Shown: positions 46,283 through 54,646, counted from the stretch's first letter. The stretch is DNA of 64,000 nt from Chromohalobacter marismortui (GCF_004364315.1 NZ_SOBR01000001.1:620578-684577), one strand, 5' to 3'. Numbers and translations: made by a program. Notes: a model not told the origin generated them from the letters alone.

Positions 46283-47328
46283 GCCGGACGACCTCCCTGG
46301 GCGCTGGCGTCGTCGAATGTCACCATTGCCTTGATGACGCCGGTGGCCGGGTCGCACCACTGCGGCATCAGCGTCGGCAGCTCGTGGTGCGGGCCGCGAT
46401 GGGTGATCATCGCCGTCGACTGCAGGCGGCCTTCCGCCATCAGGCGGGCCACCGTCTCGAAGTCTTCCCGCGTGGCATTGCGACTGCCCAGCAGGCTGAG
46501 CTCGCGCTTGTGGAAGTCGGGGTCGTTGAAGGTGATGTCGGCCTTGACCACGCTTACCAGCACGTAGCGCCCGCCATGGCCGGCGAAATCGAAACCGCGA
46601 TTCATGGCGGCAGGATTGCCGGTGGCATCGAACACCACGTCGGCCAGGGCGCCGTCGTGATGGCGTGCGATGGCGGCCTCCACGTCGTCGTCCAGTGCAT
46701 GCAGCACGTCTTCAACGCCCAAGGTGTCGCGGCAGAAGGCCAGGCGTTCGCGGTTGGTGTCCACTACCAGTACCCGTGCGCCACGGCTCTGGGCGATCTG
46801 CACGATGCCGATGCCGATCGGTCCGGCGCCGACCACCACGGCCAGCTCGTCGGCTTCGATGCCGCTGCGGCGCACGGCGTGCGCGCCAATGGAAAGGCAC
46901 TCCACCAGCGCCAGCTGTTCGGCGTCGAGGGTGCTCGAGGTGACCAGGTGATCCACGGGCACGCTGAGGTATTCCGCCATGCCGCCATCGCGATGCACGC
47001 CGATGACCTGCATGTGCTGGCAGCAATTGGTCTTGCCCTGACGGCAGGCGCGGCATTCACCGCAATGCAGATAGGGGATCACGTAGGCGCTGTGACCGAC
47101 GAGCGCCTCGTCAACGCCTTCCCCGACGCCGACGATATCGCCGGACAGCTCGTGACCCAGCACGCGGGGATAGGTGAAGTAGGGCTGATTGCCGCCGTAG
47201 GCATGGATGTCGGTACCGCAAATACCCACGCGACGAATCCTGAGCATGGCCTCGCCGGGCGCGCATTGCGGTTCGGGCACGTCGCGCAGTTCCATGTGTC
47301 GGGGTTGGGTACAGACAAGCGTTTGCAT
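46279..47328 (-). CDS. Zinc-dependent sugar-acid 5-dehydrogenase (L-galactonate/L-gulonate/L-idonate type)
   Basis: 349 residues of the medium-chain dehydrogenase family. The catalytic zinc ligands are in GICGTDIHAYGG and GHELSGDIVGVG, the structural zinc Cys set is CGECRACRQGKTNCC, and the Rossmann motif is VVVGAGPIGIGIVQIA. Family members such as LgoD oxidise the C5 hydroxyl of L-galactonate to give D-tagaturonate. With UxaB and UxaA in the same operon this route would end in 2-keto-3-deoxygluconate. AAGGAA lies 5 nt before ATG 47328. It is the first gene of the operon, with two copies of the GGTCAGGCC motif just upstream. L-gulonate is an alternative substrate. Confidence 0.75.
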   Translation of the reverse strand: MQTLVCTQPRHMELRDVPEPQCAPGEAMLRIRRVGICGTDIHAYGGNQPYFTYPRVLGHELSGDIVGVGEGVDEALVGHSAYVIPYLHCGECRACRQGKTNCCQHMQVIGVHRDGGMAEYLSVPVDHLVTSSTLDAEQLALVECLSIGAHAVRRSGIEADELAVVVGAGPIGIGIVQIAQSRGARVLVVDTNRERLAFCRDTLGVEDVLHALDDDVEAAIARHHDGALADVVFDATGNPAAMNRGFDFAGHGGRYVLVSVVKADITFNDPDFHKRELSLLGSRNATREDFETVARLMAEGRLQSTAMITHRGPHHELPTLMPQWCDPATGVIKAMVTFDDASAQGGRPA

Positions 47329-47358
47329 AAAAGTTCCTTCGCACATCGCCAGGTTAGA

Positions 47359-47411
47359 TGGTCAGGCCAGTTACCTAGCGGTCTTTTGATCTAGAGGTCA
47401 GGCCAATTGGC
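47359..47411. promoter_or_regulatory. Paired operator candidates upstream of the 5-dehydrogenase/uxaA/uxaB/TRAP operon
   Basis: TGGTCAGGCCA (47359-47369) and AGGTCAGGCCA (47395-47405), 36 bp apart, 31 and 67 bp before the start codon. The second runs into a perfect palindrome GCCAATTGGC (47402-47411). The 9-mer GGTCAGGCC recurs in inverted form at 49419-49427, next to the FadR-type regulator gene. This fits GntR/FadR sites (TGGTnnnnnCCA-like). Confidence 0.6.
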
Positions 47412-47505
47412 TAACAAGATGCCCAAGCGAGGGTCCCGACTTCAAGCTTTTTAACGGTCGAGGGGGGTAGACATAAGTCGTGGTCATTCCCCTGGAAGAA
47501 GAAGC

Positions 47506-47528
47506 GAGACCGCCACGAGGACGGTCTC
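47506..47528 (-). terminator. Terminator-like hairpin after the FAH-type hydrolase gene
   Basis: GAGACCG (47506-47512) pairs with CGGTCTC (47522-47528). On the minus strand the stem is followed by GCTTCTTCTTCC. It lies just beyond the hydrolase stop at 47537. Confidence 0.5.
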
Positions 47529-47536
47529 CGGCGCGA

Positions 47537-48379
47537 TCACGCCTGTTTGGTGCGCTGGCACTGCTCGCCGAGGCCTGCGATCCCCAGGCGCATGGTCTGC
47601 CCGGGCTTGAGGAAGACCTGCGGTTTCTGGCCCGCACCGACGCCCGGCGGCGTGCCGGTGGAAATCACATCGCCGGGTTGCAGGCTCATGAAGCGGCTCA
47701 GGTAGGCGACCAGGTAGGGGATCTGGTAGACCATGGTGCGGCTGTTGCCGTCCTGATAGCGCTTGCCATCGACTTCCAGCCACATGTCGAGCGACTGGGG
47801 ATCGGCGATCTCGTCTCGCGTGACCAGCCAGGGGCCGAGCGGGCCGAAGGTGTCGCAGCCCTTGCCCTTGTCCCAGCTGCCGCTGCGCTCGAGCTGGAAT
47901 TCCCGCTCGGAGACGTCGTTGACCACGCAGTAGCCGGCGACGTGGTGCATGGCATTGGCTTCGTCGATGTAGCGTCCGCCCTTGCCGATGACGACCCCCA
48001 GCTCGACTTCCCAGTCGGTCTTGTGCGAGTCGCGGGGGATCTCCACGTCATCGTTGGGGCCGCAGATGGCGCTGGTCCACTTGTTGAAGACCACCGGTTC
48101 CGGCGGCACCTCGGCGCCGGTTTCCGCCGCATGGTCGGAGTAGTTGAGACCGATGCAGATGAACTTGCCGACCCGACCCACGCAGGGCCCCAGACGTGTG
48201 CCCTCGGGCACCTCCGGCAGGCTCTCGTGATCGGCTTGGGCGATGCGCGCCAGGGCGGCGTCGTCGAGCGACTCGCCGGCGACATCCTGGATCAGCGACG
48301 AGAGGTCGCGAATCTTGCCGTTGGCATCCAGCAGGCCGGGCTTTTCGTGGCCCGGAGGTCCGAAGCGTAGTAGTTTCAT
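47537..48379 (-). CDS. Fumarylacetoacetate-hydrolase-family enzyme, probable 2,4-diketo-3-deoxy-L-fuconate hydrolase
   Basis: 280 residues. The core FAH domain (about 70-280) has CIGLNYSDHAAE, the metal ligands in DWEVELGVVIGKGG, VNDVSEREFQ and the C-terminal GDVISTGTPPGVG. Members of this branch cleave 2,4-diketo-3-deoxy acids to pyruvate plus lactate or glycolate; many are mis-annotated as ureidoglycolate lyase. Linkage to the SDR upstream and to a FucD-type dehydratase 6.5 kb away supports the diketo acid. GAGGAG is 5 nt before ATG 48379. Confidence 0.78.
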   Translation of the reverse strand: MKLLRFGPPGHEKPGLLDANGKIRDLSSLIQDVAGESLDDAALARIAQADHESLPEVPEGTRLGPCVGRVGKFICIGLNYSDHAAETGAEVPPEPVVFNKWTSAICGPNDDVEIPRDSHKTDWEVELGVVIGKGGRYIDEANAMHHVAGYCVVNDVSEREFQLERSGSWDKGKGCDTFGPLGPWLVTRDEIADPQSLDMWLEVDGKRYQDGNSRTMVYQIPYLVAYLSRFMSLQPGDVISTGTPPGVGAGQKPQVFLKPGQTMRLGIAGLGEQCQRTKQA

Positions 48380-48598
48380 GCAATCTCCTCGTTGACAGCC
48401 CGGGCTGCGCCCGGAGTTGAAAGTCATCAGTTGAAGTACGGCGCTACGCGCCTGGAAGCCAGAAGAAGGAAGAAAGGCACTTCGTGCCTGAAAGGAAACA
48501 GCTGGAAGAATGAACACCAGCTTCGAGCAAAAACCAGATCGAGAAAAGTTGCTCTGTCTCGCGCTGGTGGTTTGATCTTCCGTCTTCCGTCTTCCGTC
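48380..48598. repeat. Purine-rich intergenic block with hairpins and a 7-bp tandem repeat
   Basis: 219 bp between two genes of the same strand, without a gene. It holds hairpins GGCGC-TAC-GCGCC (48441-48453) and AGGCAC-TTC-GTGCCT (48476-48490), purine-rich stretches, and three tandem copies of CTTCCGT (48577-48597) touching the SDR stop codon. It looks like a mobile or repetitive intergenic element. Copy number in the genome cannot be judged here. Confidence 0.45.
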
Positions 48599-49357
48599 TT
48601 AATTCGACCAGCCGCCGTCGATCAGCTGTGCGGTACCGGTGATGAACGCCGCCTCGTCGGAAGCCAGGAAGGTCGCCAGCGCGGCGACTTCCTCGGGGCG
48701 CCCCAGGCGACCCATCGGCTGGCGGTCGATGAATTCCTGGAATACCGCGGCCTTGTCGCGTCCCTGTTGCCGAGCCTGGTCCTCGATGCGTTGATGCAGC
48801 GAGGGCGACTCGACGGTGCCGGGGCAGATGGCGTTGCAGCGAATGCCCTGGGTCATGTAATCGGCGGCCACCGACTTGGTCAAGCCGATGACGGCGGCCT
48901 TGGTGGTGCCGTAGGCGAAGCGGTTGGGCACGCCCTTGATGCTCGATGCCAGCGAGGCCATGTTGACGATGCTGCCGCCGCCTCGCGCGAGCATGCCGGG
49001 GAGAAACGCCTGGATCATGTGGAACATGGCGGTCACGTTGAGGGCGAAGCTGCGCTCCCAGGCGGCATCGTCGCATTCCAGTATCGTGCCGCCCGGCACC
49101 ATGCCGGCACAGTTGAAGAGGATATCGATACCGCCGATCTCGTCGGCCAGCGTCTCGATGTCGGCGTGCCGGGTGACGTCCAGCCGGTGTGCCCGGACGT
49201 CGTCGAGGTCGTCGAGGTCGTCGAGGTCGTCGAGCAGGCCGGGGTCGATGTCGGTGGCGATGACGCTGGCGCCCTCGGCGAGAAAGCGCTCCACCGTGGC
49301 GCGGCCGATGCCCTGTCCCGCGGCGGTGACCAGTGCGGTCTTGTGTTGAAGTCTCAT
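48599..49357 (-). CDS. SDR dehydrogenase, probable 2-keto-3-deoxy-L-fuconate 4-dehydrogenase
   Basis: 252 residues of the classical SDR family: TAAGQGIG near residues 10-17, D37 after beta-2 (NAD type), FNCAGMV, SLASS and YGTTK for the catalytic Ser/Tyr/Lys. The sequence style (LFNCAGMVPGGTILECDD, QGIRCNAICPGTVESPSL) matches the group with human BDH2/DHRS6 and the Xanthomonas ketodeoxyfuconate dehydrogenase. It would oxidise C4 to give the diketo acid for the FAH hydrolase encoded next. Residues about 41-53 form a (LDD)n acidic tract encoded by four exact 9-bp repeats. The start MRLQHKTALV fits the family although its Shine-Dalgarno is weak. Confidence 0.8.
   Translation of the reverse strand: MRLQHKTALVTAAGQGIGRATVERFLAEGASVIATDIDPGLLDDLDDLDDLDDVRAHRLDVTRHADIETLADEIGGIDILFNCAGMVPGGTILECDDAAWERSFALNVTAMFHMIQAFLPGMLARGGGSIVNMASLASSIKGVPNRFAYGTTKAAVIGLTKSVAADYMTQGIRCNAICPGTVESPSLHQRIEDQARQQGRDKAAVFQEFIDRQPMGRLGRPEEVAALATFLASDEAAFITGTAQLIDGGWSN
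49199..49234. repeat. Four exact 9-bp tandem repeats inside the SDR gene
   Basis: The unit GTCGTCGAG occurs four times in a row. On the coding (minus) strand it encodes repeating Leu-Asp-Asp in the loop after beta-2. Copy changes keep the frame, so length variation between strains is possible. Confidence 0.85.
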
Positions 49358-49418
49358 GGTGTGGCGAATCCCTGCTGAACGTGGGAACATAGCGCGGCCA
49401 GCCATTCGAAGATCCAGA

Positions 49419-49434
49419 GGCCTGACCAATGGTC
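49419..49434. promoter_or_regulatory. Operator candidate between the SDR and FadR-type regulator genes
   Basis: GGCCTGACC (49419-49427) is the inverted copy of the 9-mer found twice upstream of the 5-dehydrogenase gene. It overlaps a perfect palindrome GACCA-A-TGGTC (49424-49434). It lies in the 161-bp divergent promoter region, 62 bp from the SDR start and 85 bp from the regulator start, suggesting autoregulation and shared control. Confidence 0.6.
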
Positions 49435-49518
49435 GAGCCATCATCTACTGGGCTAGGTCTCGGCGGCAAGTCAATTGCCATCAACTTTAGTCGCAACGCG
49501 GTGCGGAGAGACGACGCG

Positions 49519-50274
49519 ATGCCGATTCAAACCATTCGCTCACAGCGCCTGTACCGGCAGATCGCCGATCAGTTGCAGCAACTGATTCGCGACGGCGAGT
49601 TTCCCCCGGGCTCCTTGTTGCCGCCCGAGCGGGATCTGGCGCAGCAACTGGGCGTCAGCCGCGCGTCGGTGCGCGAGGCGCTGATCGCCCTGGAAGTCGT
49701 GGGCATCGTCGAGGTGCGCGTGGGACACGGGGTGCTGGTCAAGGAAGTCGACGCCATGCCGCCGGGCTCGGTGATGCAGGCCGCGGCTCGCAAGGAGCCG
49801 TGGGCGCTCGACCCCGAGTTCGCCAGCGAGATCGAACTCAATCTCGACGAGGAGATACCGCCGTTTTCGCTGCTGCAGGCGCGGCGTTACCTGGAGCCGG
49901 AGAACGCGGCCCTGGCGGCGATGAACGCCACGGACGAGGATCTCAGCGCCATACGCGCGGCGCTGGAGCGCAACATCTACGACAACAACCATGGCGGCGG
50001 CAACCTGGCCGGCGACCGGCTGTTGCATATCCGCATCGCCGAAGCCTCGGGCAACGCGGCCTATGCGCTGCTGATCAAGCACCTGCTGGGCCACCAGTAC
50101 GGGGTCATGTTCCGGCGCCTGCAAGAGCTGTTCATGGAGACCGGTATGCCGCAGCGCTCGCAGGAGGATCACGAGCGCCTGGTGGCGGCGATCGAGGCAC
50201 GTGACCCGGCGGCGGCGCGACAGGCCATGGAAGTGCATCTCGATCATGTGCTGCGGGTGTTTTTCGCGGAGTAG
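49519..50274 (+). CDS. GntR/FadR-family transcriptional regulator
   Basis: 251 residues. The N-terminal winged HTH (about 10-75; LYRQIADQLQQLIRDGEFPPGSLLPPERDLAQQLGVSRASVREALIALE) is typical of FadR-subfamily GntR proteins, and the C-terminal all-helical FCD domain binds a carboxylate effector. GGAGAG lies about 9 nt before ATG 49519. It is divergent from the SDR/FAH operon. It probably represses that operon and the uxaAB/TRAP operon through the shared GGTCAGGCC sites, with a sugar acid as inducer (inferred). Confidence 0.87.
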   Translation: MPIQTIRSQRLYRQIADQLQQLIRDGEFPPGSLLPPERDLAQQLGVSRASVREALIALEVVGIVEVRVGHGVLVKEVDAMPPGSVMQAAARKEPWALDPEFASEIELNLDEEIPPFSLLQARRYLEPENAALAAMNATDEDLSAIRAALERNIYDNNHGGGNLAGDRLLHIRIAEASGNAAYALLIKHLLGHQYGVMFRRLQELFMETGMPQRSQEDHERLVAAIEARDPAAARQAMEVHLDHVLRVFFAE

Positions 50275-50293
50275 CCATCGGGCTAACCGCCTA

Positions 50294-51715
50294 TCAACGC
50301 GGCAGGATGCGGCCGGCGGCCATCAGTCCTTGCGGGTCGAAGAGCTGCTTGAGTCCTTTCAGGAGCGTGTATTCGGTGTCGCTCAAATCGGCCAGGAATG
50401 CCGCTTGCTTGACGCGTCCGATGCCGTGCTCGGCGCTGATGCTGCCGTGATGCGCATCGACAATATCGAACAGGGCGTCTTCCAGCTCATGCAACAGGGC
50501 CTTCTTGGCCTCGAGGTCGAGCCTTGCAGGCGGCAGGAGATTGAAGTGGAGGTTGCCGTCGCCGATGTGGCCATAGGCGATGATCTGCGTGTCCGGGGAG
50601 CGCTGCGTCACGGCGTGGCTAGCGTCCTCGAAGAACGCGGTCAGCCCCGAGATGGGCAGCGAGACGTCGGTGCGCAGATGTTCGCCGCGCATTTGCTGAC
50701 CTTCCAGCATGCTCTCGCGGATCTGCCATAGCTGGGCGGCCTGGGTTTCACTGCTGGCGAGCACCCCGTCCAGCACGTGTTCCTGCTCGGCGCCGGTTTC
50801 GAAAAGGTGCTCGATCATGGTGTCGAGATCCGCCGGGCCGCTGGCCGAGACTTCCATCAAGACATAGACCGGGTGTGCGTCGTCGAACGGATCGGGGAGA
50901 TCCGGCGCCGCTTCGAATGCCAGTTCCATGCATACGCGGGGAATCAGTTCGAAGGCCGACAGCAAGTCGCAGCAGCTACGCCGTGCCTGACCGTATAGTG
51001 CCAAGGCGGCGGCAATGTCGGGAACGGCGATCAACGCGGTGCGGCTGGTCTGCGGACGCGGGGCGAGTTTGAGCACGGCGCCGGTGACGATCCCCAGCGT
51101 GCCTTCGGCCCCGATGAACAACTGCTTGAGGTCGTAACCGCGATTGTCCTTGTGCAGGGCATGCATGCCGTTCCACAGACGGCCGTCGGGCAATACGACT
51201 TCCAGCCCCAGCACCAGCTGGCGCATCATGCCGTAGCGCAAGACGTTGAGCCCGCCGGCGTTGGTGGAAACGTTGCCGCCTATCTGACAGCTTCCCTGTG
51301 CGCCGAGGGCGAGCGGGAAGTAGCAATCCGCCTCTTCGGCGGCCTCCTTGACGGTCTGCAGGATGCAGCCGCTGTCCACGCTCATGCTGAAATTGACGGG
51401 GTCGAGATGCCGAATCCGGTTCAGCCGCTCGAGGCTGATCATCAGCTCGCCGCGTTCGGGGTCGGGTTGCGCGCCGCCGACGAGGCCGGAATGGCCCCCC
51501 TGGGCCACCATGGGGATCTGGTGGCGATGACAGAACGCGACGATGTCGGCGACCTGTTCGGGGGTGGCGGGACGGGCGATCATCCAGGGATCGCCGCCTT
51601 TGTCGCCGGCCCAGTCGGTGGTATAGCGAGCAAACGCCGCGGGGTCATCGATGACCCCGCCGGTGCCCAGCAGTTCGGTCAGAAAGCGGTGTAGCGCGGC
51701 GGTATCGATTGGCAT
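50294..51715 (-). CDS. GlcD/D-2-hydroxyacid dehydrogenase-type FAD flavoprotein
   Basis: 473 residues. An FAD-binding PCMH domain (GGHSGLVGGAQP near 67-78, GSCQIGGNVSTNAGG) is followed by the FAD-oxidase C domain (AYGHIGDGNLHFN, SAEHGIGRVKQ with metal-binding His). The family includes glycolate oxidase GlcD, D-lactate dehydrogenase and D-2-hydroxyglutarate dehydrogenase. It is the last gene of the fucD-TRAP operon. If the diketo acid route runs on D-arabinonate it would release glycolate, a natural substrate for such an enzyme. Start MPIDTAALHR chosen; ATG 51739 is an alternative. Confidence 0.82.
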   Translation of the reverse strand: MPIDTAALHRFLTELLGTGGVIDDPAAFARYTTDWAGDKGGDPWMIARPATPEQVADIVAFCHRHQIPMVAQGGHSGLVGGAQPDPERGELMISLERLNRIRHLDPVNFSMSVDSGCILQTVKEAAEEADCYFPLALGAQGSCQIGGNVSTNAGGLNVLRYGMMRQLVLGLEVVLPDGRLWNGMHALHKDNRGYDLKQLFIGAEGTLGIVTGAVLKLAPRPQTSRTALIAVPDIAAALALYGQARRSCCDLLSAFELIPRVCMELAFEAAPDLPDPFDDAHPVYVLMEVSASGPADLDTMIEHLFETGAEQEHVLDGVLASSETQAAQLWQIRESMLEGQQMRGEHLRTDVSLPISGLTAFFEDASHAVTQRSPDTQIIAYGHIGDGNLHFNLLPPARLDLEAKKALLHELEDALFDIVDAHHGSISAEHGIGRVKQAAFLADLSDTEYTLLKGLKQLFDPQGLMAAGRILPR

Positions 51716-51740
51716 CGTAGCGTCTCGTTGTCCTTGCATG

Positions 51741-52997
51741 TCACTTGTACCAGAGCACCAGGCCAGGGAAGGCCAGGAACGCGATGAGCAGCGCGACCAG
51801 CGTGAAGTAGTAGGGCAGCAGGCTCTTGACCAGTTCTTCGAGCTTGACCTTGCCGACCCCGCAGCCGACATAGAGCACGGTGCCCACTGGCGGTGTGATC
51901 AGGCCGATACCGAGTACGAACGACATCAGAACGCCGAAGTAGACCGGGTCGATACCGAGCTTGACCACCACAGGCGTCATCAACGGCGCCAGAATGACCA
52001 TGGCCGGCGTCAGGTCCATGAAGAAGCCCACGACCAGCAGAAACAGCGTCAGGATGCCCAGGATGACGTACTTGTTCTGGGACAGCTCCGAGAGCATGAC
52101 GACGATCTGCTGAGGAATCAGGTTGGCGGTCAAGAGCCACGCCAGGACGCTGGCGAATGCCAGCAGCAGCAGCACGACACCGGTCAGGCGGCCGGTGGAC
52201 ACGCACAAGGCGAAGAAGCGCTTCAAGGTGAGGCTGCGATACACGAACATCGAGACCACCACGGCGTAGAGCAGAGCGATCGCCGCGCTTTCGGTAGGGG
52301 TGAAGACACCGCTGAGAATCCCGCCGACGATGATGACCGGCAGCAGCAACGCGAGTACCGAGTCCTTGAGGGCGGCGATCAGTTCCTGAAAATCGAAGGG
52401 CTGCGCGGCGCCGGTCTTCTTGGACTGGAAATACGTCGCCATGGCCAGGCCCAGGGTGATCAGAACGCCCGGTACGATACCGGCCATGAACAGTTGCGAA
52501 ATCGAGGTGCCGGTCACGACCCCGAACAGGATCATCGGGATCGAAGGCGGAATGATGATACCGACTACCGATGCGGCCACCACGATGGCGGTGGCGCGTG
52601 GCCCCGAATAGCCGTGTTGCTTCATCGGATTGATCATCATGCTGCCTACCGCGGAGGCGTCCGCGACGGCGGAGCCGCTGATGCCACCGAAGAACATCGA
52701 GGTCAGGACGGTCACCTGGCCCAGCCCGCCGGCGACGAATCCCACCATGGCGCTTGCCAGGCGTACCAGGCGCTTGGCAATGCCGCCGGAACTCATGACC
52801 TCGCCGACGAGAATGAACAGCGGAATGGCCAGCAAGGGAAACGAATCAAGCCCGTTGACGGCTTGCGAGACCAGCGTGGTCAGGCCGTAATCGGCGACGT
52901 AAAAGATGAACAGGCAGATCGCTGCCAGGCCAAACGAGATCGGCATGCCGATCACGATGCAGGCGAATAGCCCCAAGAGAATACTCCATAGGATCAT
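51741..52997 (-). CDS. dctM: TRAP transporter large permease subunit DctM (system 2)
   Basis: 418 residues of the DctM family: VIGMPISFGLAAICLFI, GGIAKRLVRLASAMVG, GGISGSAVADASAVGSMM, GIIIPPSIPMILFG, GVFTPTESAAIALLYA and LITPPVGTVLYVGCG. Twelve or so TM helices. The ATG overlaps the dctQ stop (ATGA). It lies in the fucD-dctPQM operon, so L-fuconate, D-arabinonate or a related acid is the probable cargo. It is clearly diverged from the system 1 subunit. Confidence 0.92.
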   Translation of the reverse strand: MILWSILLGLFACIVIGMPISFGLAAICLFIFYVADYGLTTLVSQAVNGLDSFPLLAIPLFILVGEVMSSGGIAKRLVRLASAMVGFVAGGLGQVTVLTSMFFGGISGSAVADASAVGSMMINPMKQHGYSGPRATAIVVAASVVGIIIPPSIPMILFGVVTGTSISQLFMAGIVPGVLITLGLAMATYFQSKKTGAAQPFDFQELIAALKDSVLALLLPVIIVGGILSGVFTPTESAAIALLYAVVVSMFVYRSLTLKRFFALCVSTGRLTGVVLLLLAFASVLAWLLTANLIPQQIVVMLSELSQNKYVILGILTLFLLVVGFFMDLTPAMVILAPLMTPVVVKLGIDPVYFGVLMSFVLGIGLITPPVGTVLYVGCGVGKVKLEELVKSLLPYYFTLVALLIAFLAFPGLVLWYK

Positions 52998-53476
52998 GCC
53001 GCACCTCGCTTGAAGACTTTGTAGAGAAAGAGGGTGTTACCGATGACGGTGAGGACCGCCATGACCACCATCGCGCTGTAGAGGACGGTCTTGGAAATGC
53101 CCAGGAAGGGGGTCGTCCCTACATAGCCCGACACGAGGCCGTCGAAACCGATGAAGATGCTGATACAGACCGCGTAGATGATCGCGGCCGCCAGCAAAGC
53201 GAAGATTTTTTGCACTGCGGGAGACGCCTTGTCCTTGAATAAGGTCACGGCGACATGCTCGTTGGTCAAGCTGGCGATGCCTGCGCCGAGTAGCACCATC
53301 CAAATGAAGAACAGGCGTGAGATTTCCGCTGCCCAAGCAAAGGAGTAGCTGAAGAGGAAGCGTCCGAAGACGTTCATCGAGACGGTAACGACCACCCCAA
53401 TGACGAGGAGCCCGATGATGACGTCCAATCCGCTTATCAGCTTGTTCAAGTAGGCGTTACCCGAACGTGACTTCAT
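52994..53476 (-). CDS. dctQ: TRAP transporter small permease subunit DctQ (system 2)
   Basis: 160 residues, four TM helices, with NVFGRFLFSYSFAWAAEISRLFFIWMVLLGAG and TNEHVAV typical of DctQ. ATG 53476 (MKSRSGNAYLNK) has an AAGG box 4 nt upstream and gives a normal N-terminus. A 99-bp gap separates it from dctP. Confidence 0.88.
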   Translation of the reverse strand: MKSRSGNAYLNKLISGLDVIIGLLVIGVVVTVSMNVFGRFLFSYSFAWAAEISRLFFIWMVLLGAGIASLTNEHVAVTLFKDKASPAVQKIFALLAAAIIYAVCISIFIGFDGLVSGYVGTTPFLGISKTVLYSAMVVMAVLTVIGNTLFLYKVFKRGAA

Positions 53477-53575
53477 GAAGCCTTCAGAGAGGGGTGCTGG
53501 TCGTGTTGTTGCCAAAAGCAGGGAAGGGCGTGGCCGACCTTCCCTGCGGACGTGTGGTACGCAAGCGCGTGGTGC

Positions 53576-54646
53576 TTATTGCTGCGCTTGTGCCTGCTGG
53601 ACCTGCGCGCGGATATCGTCGATCAGCTCGCCGCCAATCTCATCACGCCAATCTTGGTAGACCGGCTCGAGCTTGTCCTGGAAGAGCTTGACCTGCTCCG
53701 GTGTCAGCTCGGTGATCTGCATGCCTGAATCTTTCAGGTCCTGCTTGATTTGATCGTTCAGGGTACGGCTCACGTGGCGCTGGTAGTCGCCCATCTTGGT
53801 GGCCGCGTCGCGCAGCAGTTGCTGATACTCTTCCGGCAGACGGTCCCAGAAGCGTGCAGAGACCAGGGTGATGAACGGCGTGTAGACGTGATTGGTTTCG
53901 GTGGCGTAGTCCTGCACTTCGTTGAACTTGGAAGATTCGATGGTGATCCAGGGGTTTTCCTGGCCATCGACGACCCCTTGCTCAAGCGCCGTGAACAGTT
54001 CCGCGAAAGACATTGGAGTGGGGTTGGCGCCCAGTGTCCGCCAGATATCCAGGTGGAGCTCGTTTTCCATGGTGCGGATCTTGAGGCCTTCGAGGTCGGC
54101 CGGCTTTTCGACGGGATGCTGGCTATTGGTCAACTGGCGATAGCCATTCTCGCCCCAGCCGATGGCGACCAGCCCCTTAGAAGATGCATCGTCGAGCATC
54201 TGCTGGCCGATCTCGCCATCGAGGACGGCATCGGCCATTTCCGGCTTGGGAAACAAGAACGGCAAGTCGAAGACGGCGAACTTCGGGAACATGTTCACCA
54301 AGGGCGACGTCGAGGGCATGGTCATTTCCAGCGTGCCCGCCTGTAGCGCGCTGGTGGCCTGGCGGTCATCGCCCAACTGAGCGCCGGGGAAAAGCGCCAC
54401 TTGGATATGACCGTCGCTACGCTGTTCGACGATTTTTTCGAAGTACTCGAGGCCACGGTATTGCGCACCGGACTCCGTGGTACCGATGCTGAACTTGATC
54501 TCGAAGTCGCCGTCGGCCTTGACGGTATCGCCTGTGACGTCGGGCAGTGGGGGCATTTCGGTCGCCGCGGAGGCACTCAAGGCGGTCAAGCCTAGAAACG
54601 CGCCGCCGACGACGGATACAAAGCGTGTCGTTGTGGTTGTTGTCAT
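53576..54646 (-). CDS. dctP: TRAP transporter substrate-binding protein DctP (system 2)
   Basis: 356 residues with a Sec signal peptide preceded by a run of six Thr (cut near ASAATE, about 28-29). DctP-family blocks: YFEKIVEQRSDGHIQVALFPGAQLGDDRQ, the Arg in GLKIRTMENELH, GVVDGQENPWITIESSKF. ATG 54646 follows AGGAGA at 5-6 nt; the frame is open further upstream but that part has no coding character. It is preceded by a 202-bp gap with a TTGAATAT motif pair. Confidence 0.92.
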   Translation of the reverse strand: MTTTTTTRFVSVVGGAFLGLTALSASAATEMPPLPDVTGDTVKADGDFEIKFSIGTTESGAQYRGLEYFEKIVEQRSDGHIQVALFPGAQLGDDRQATSALQAGTLEMTMPSTSPLVNMFPKFAVFDLPFLFPKPEMADAVLDGEIGQQMLDDASSKGLVAIGWGENGYRQLTNSQHPVEKPADLEGLKIRTMENELHLDIWRTLGANPTPMSFAELFTALEQGVVDGQENPWITIESSKFNEVQDYATETNHVYTPFITLVSARFWDRLPEEYQQLLRDAATKMGDYQRHVSRTLNDQIKQDLKDSGMQITELTPEQVKLFQDKLEPVYQDWRDEIGGELIDDIRAQVQQAQAQQ

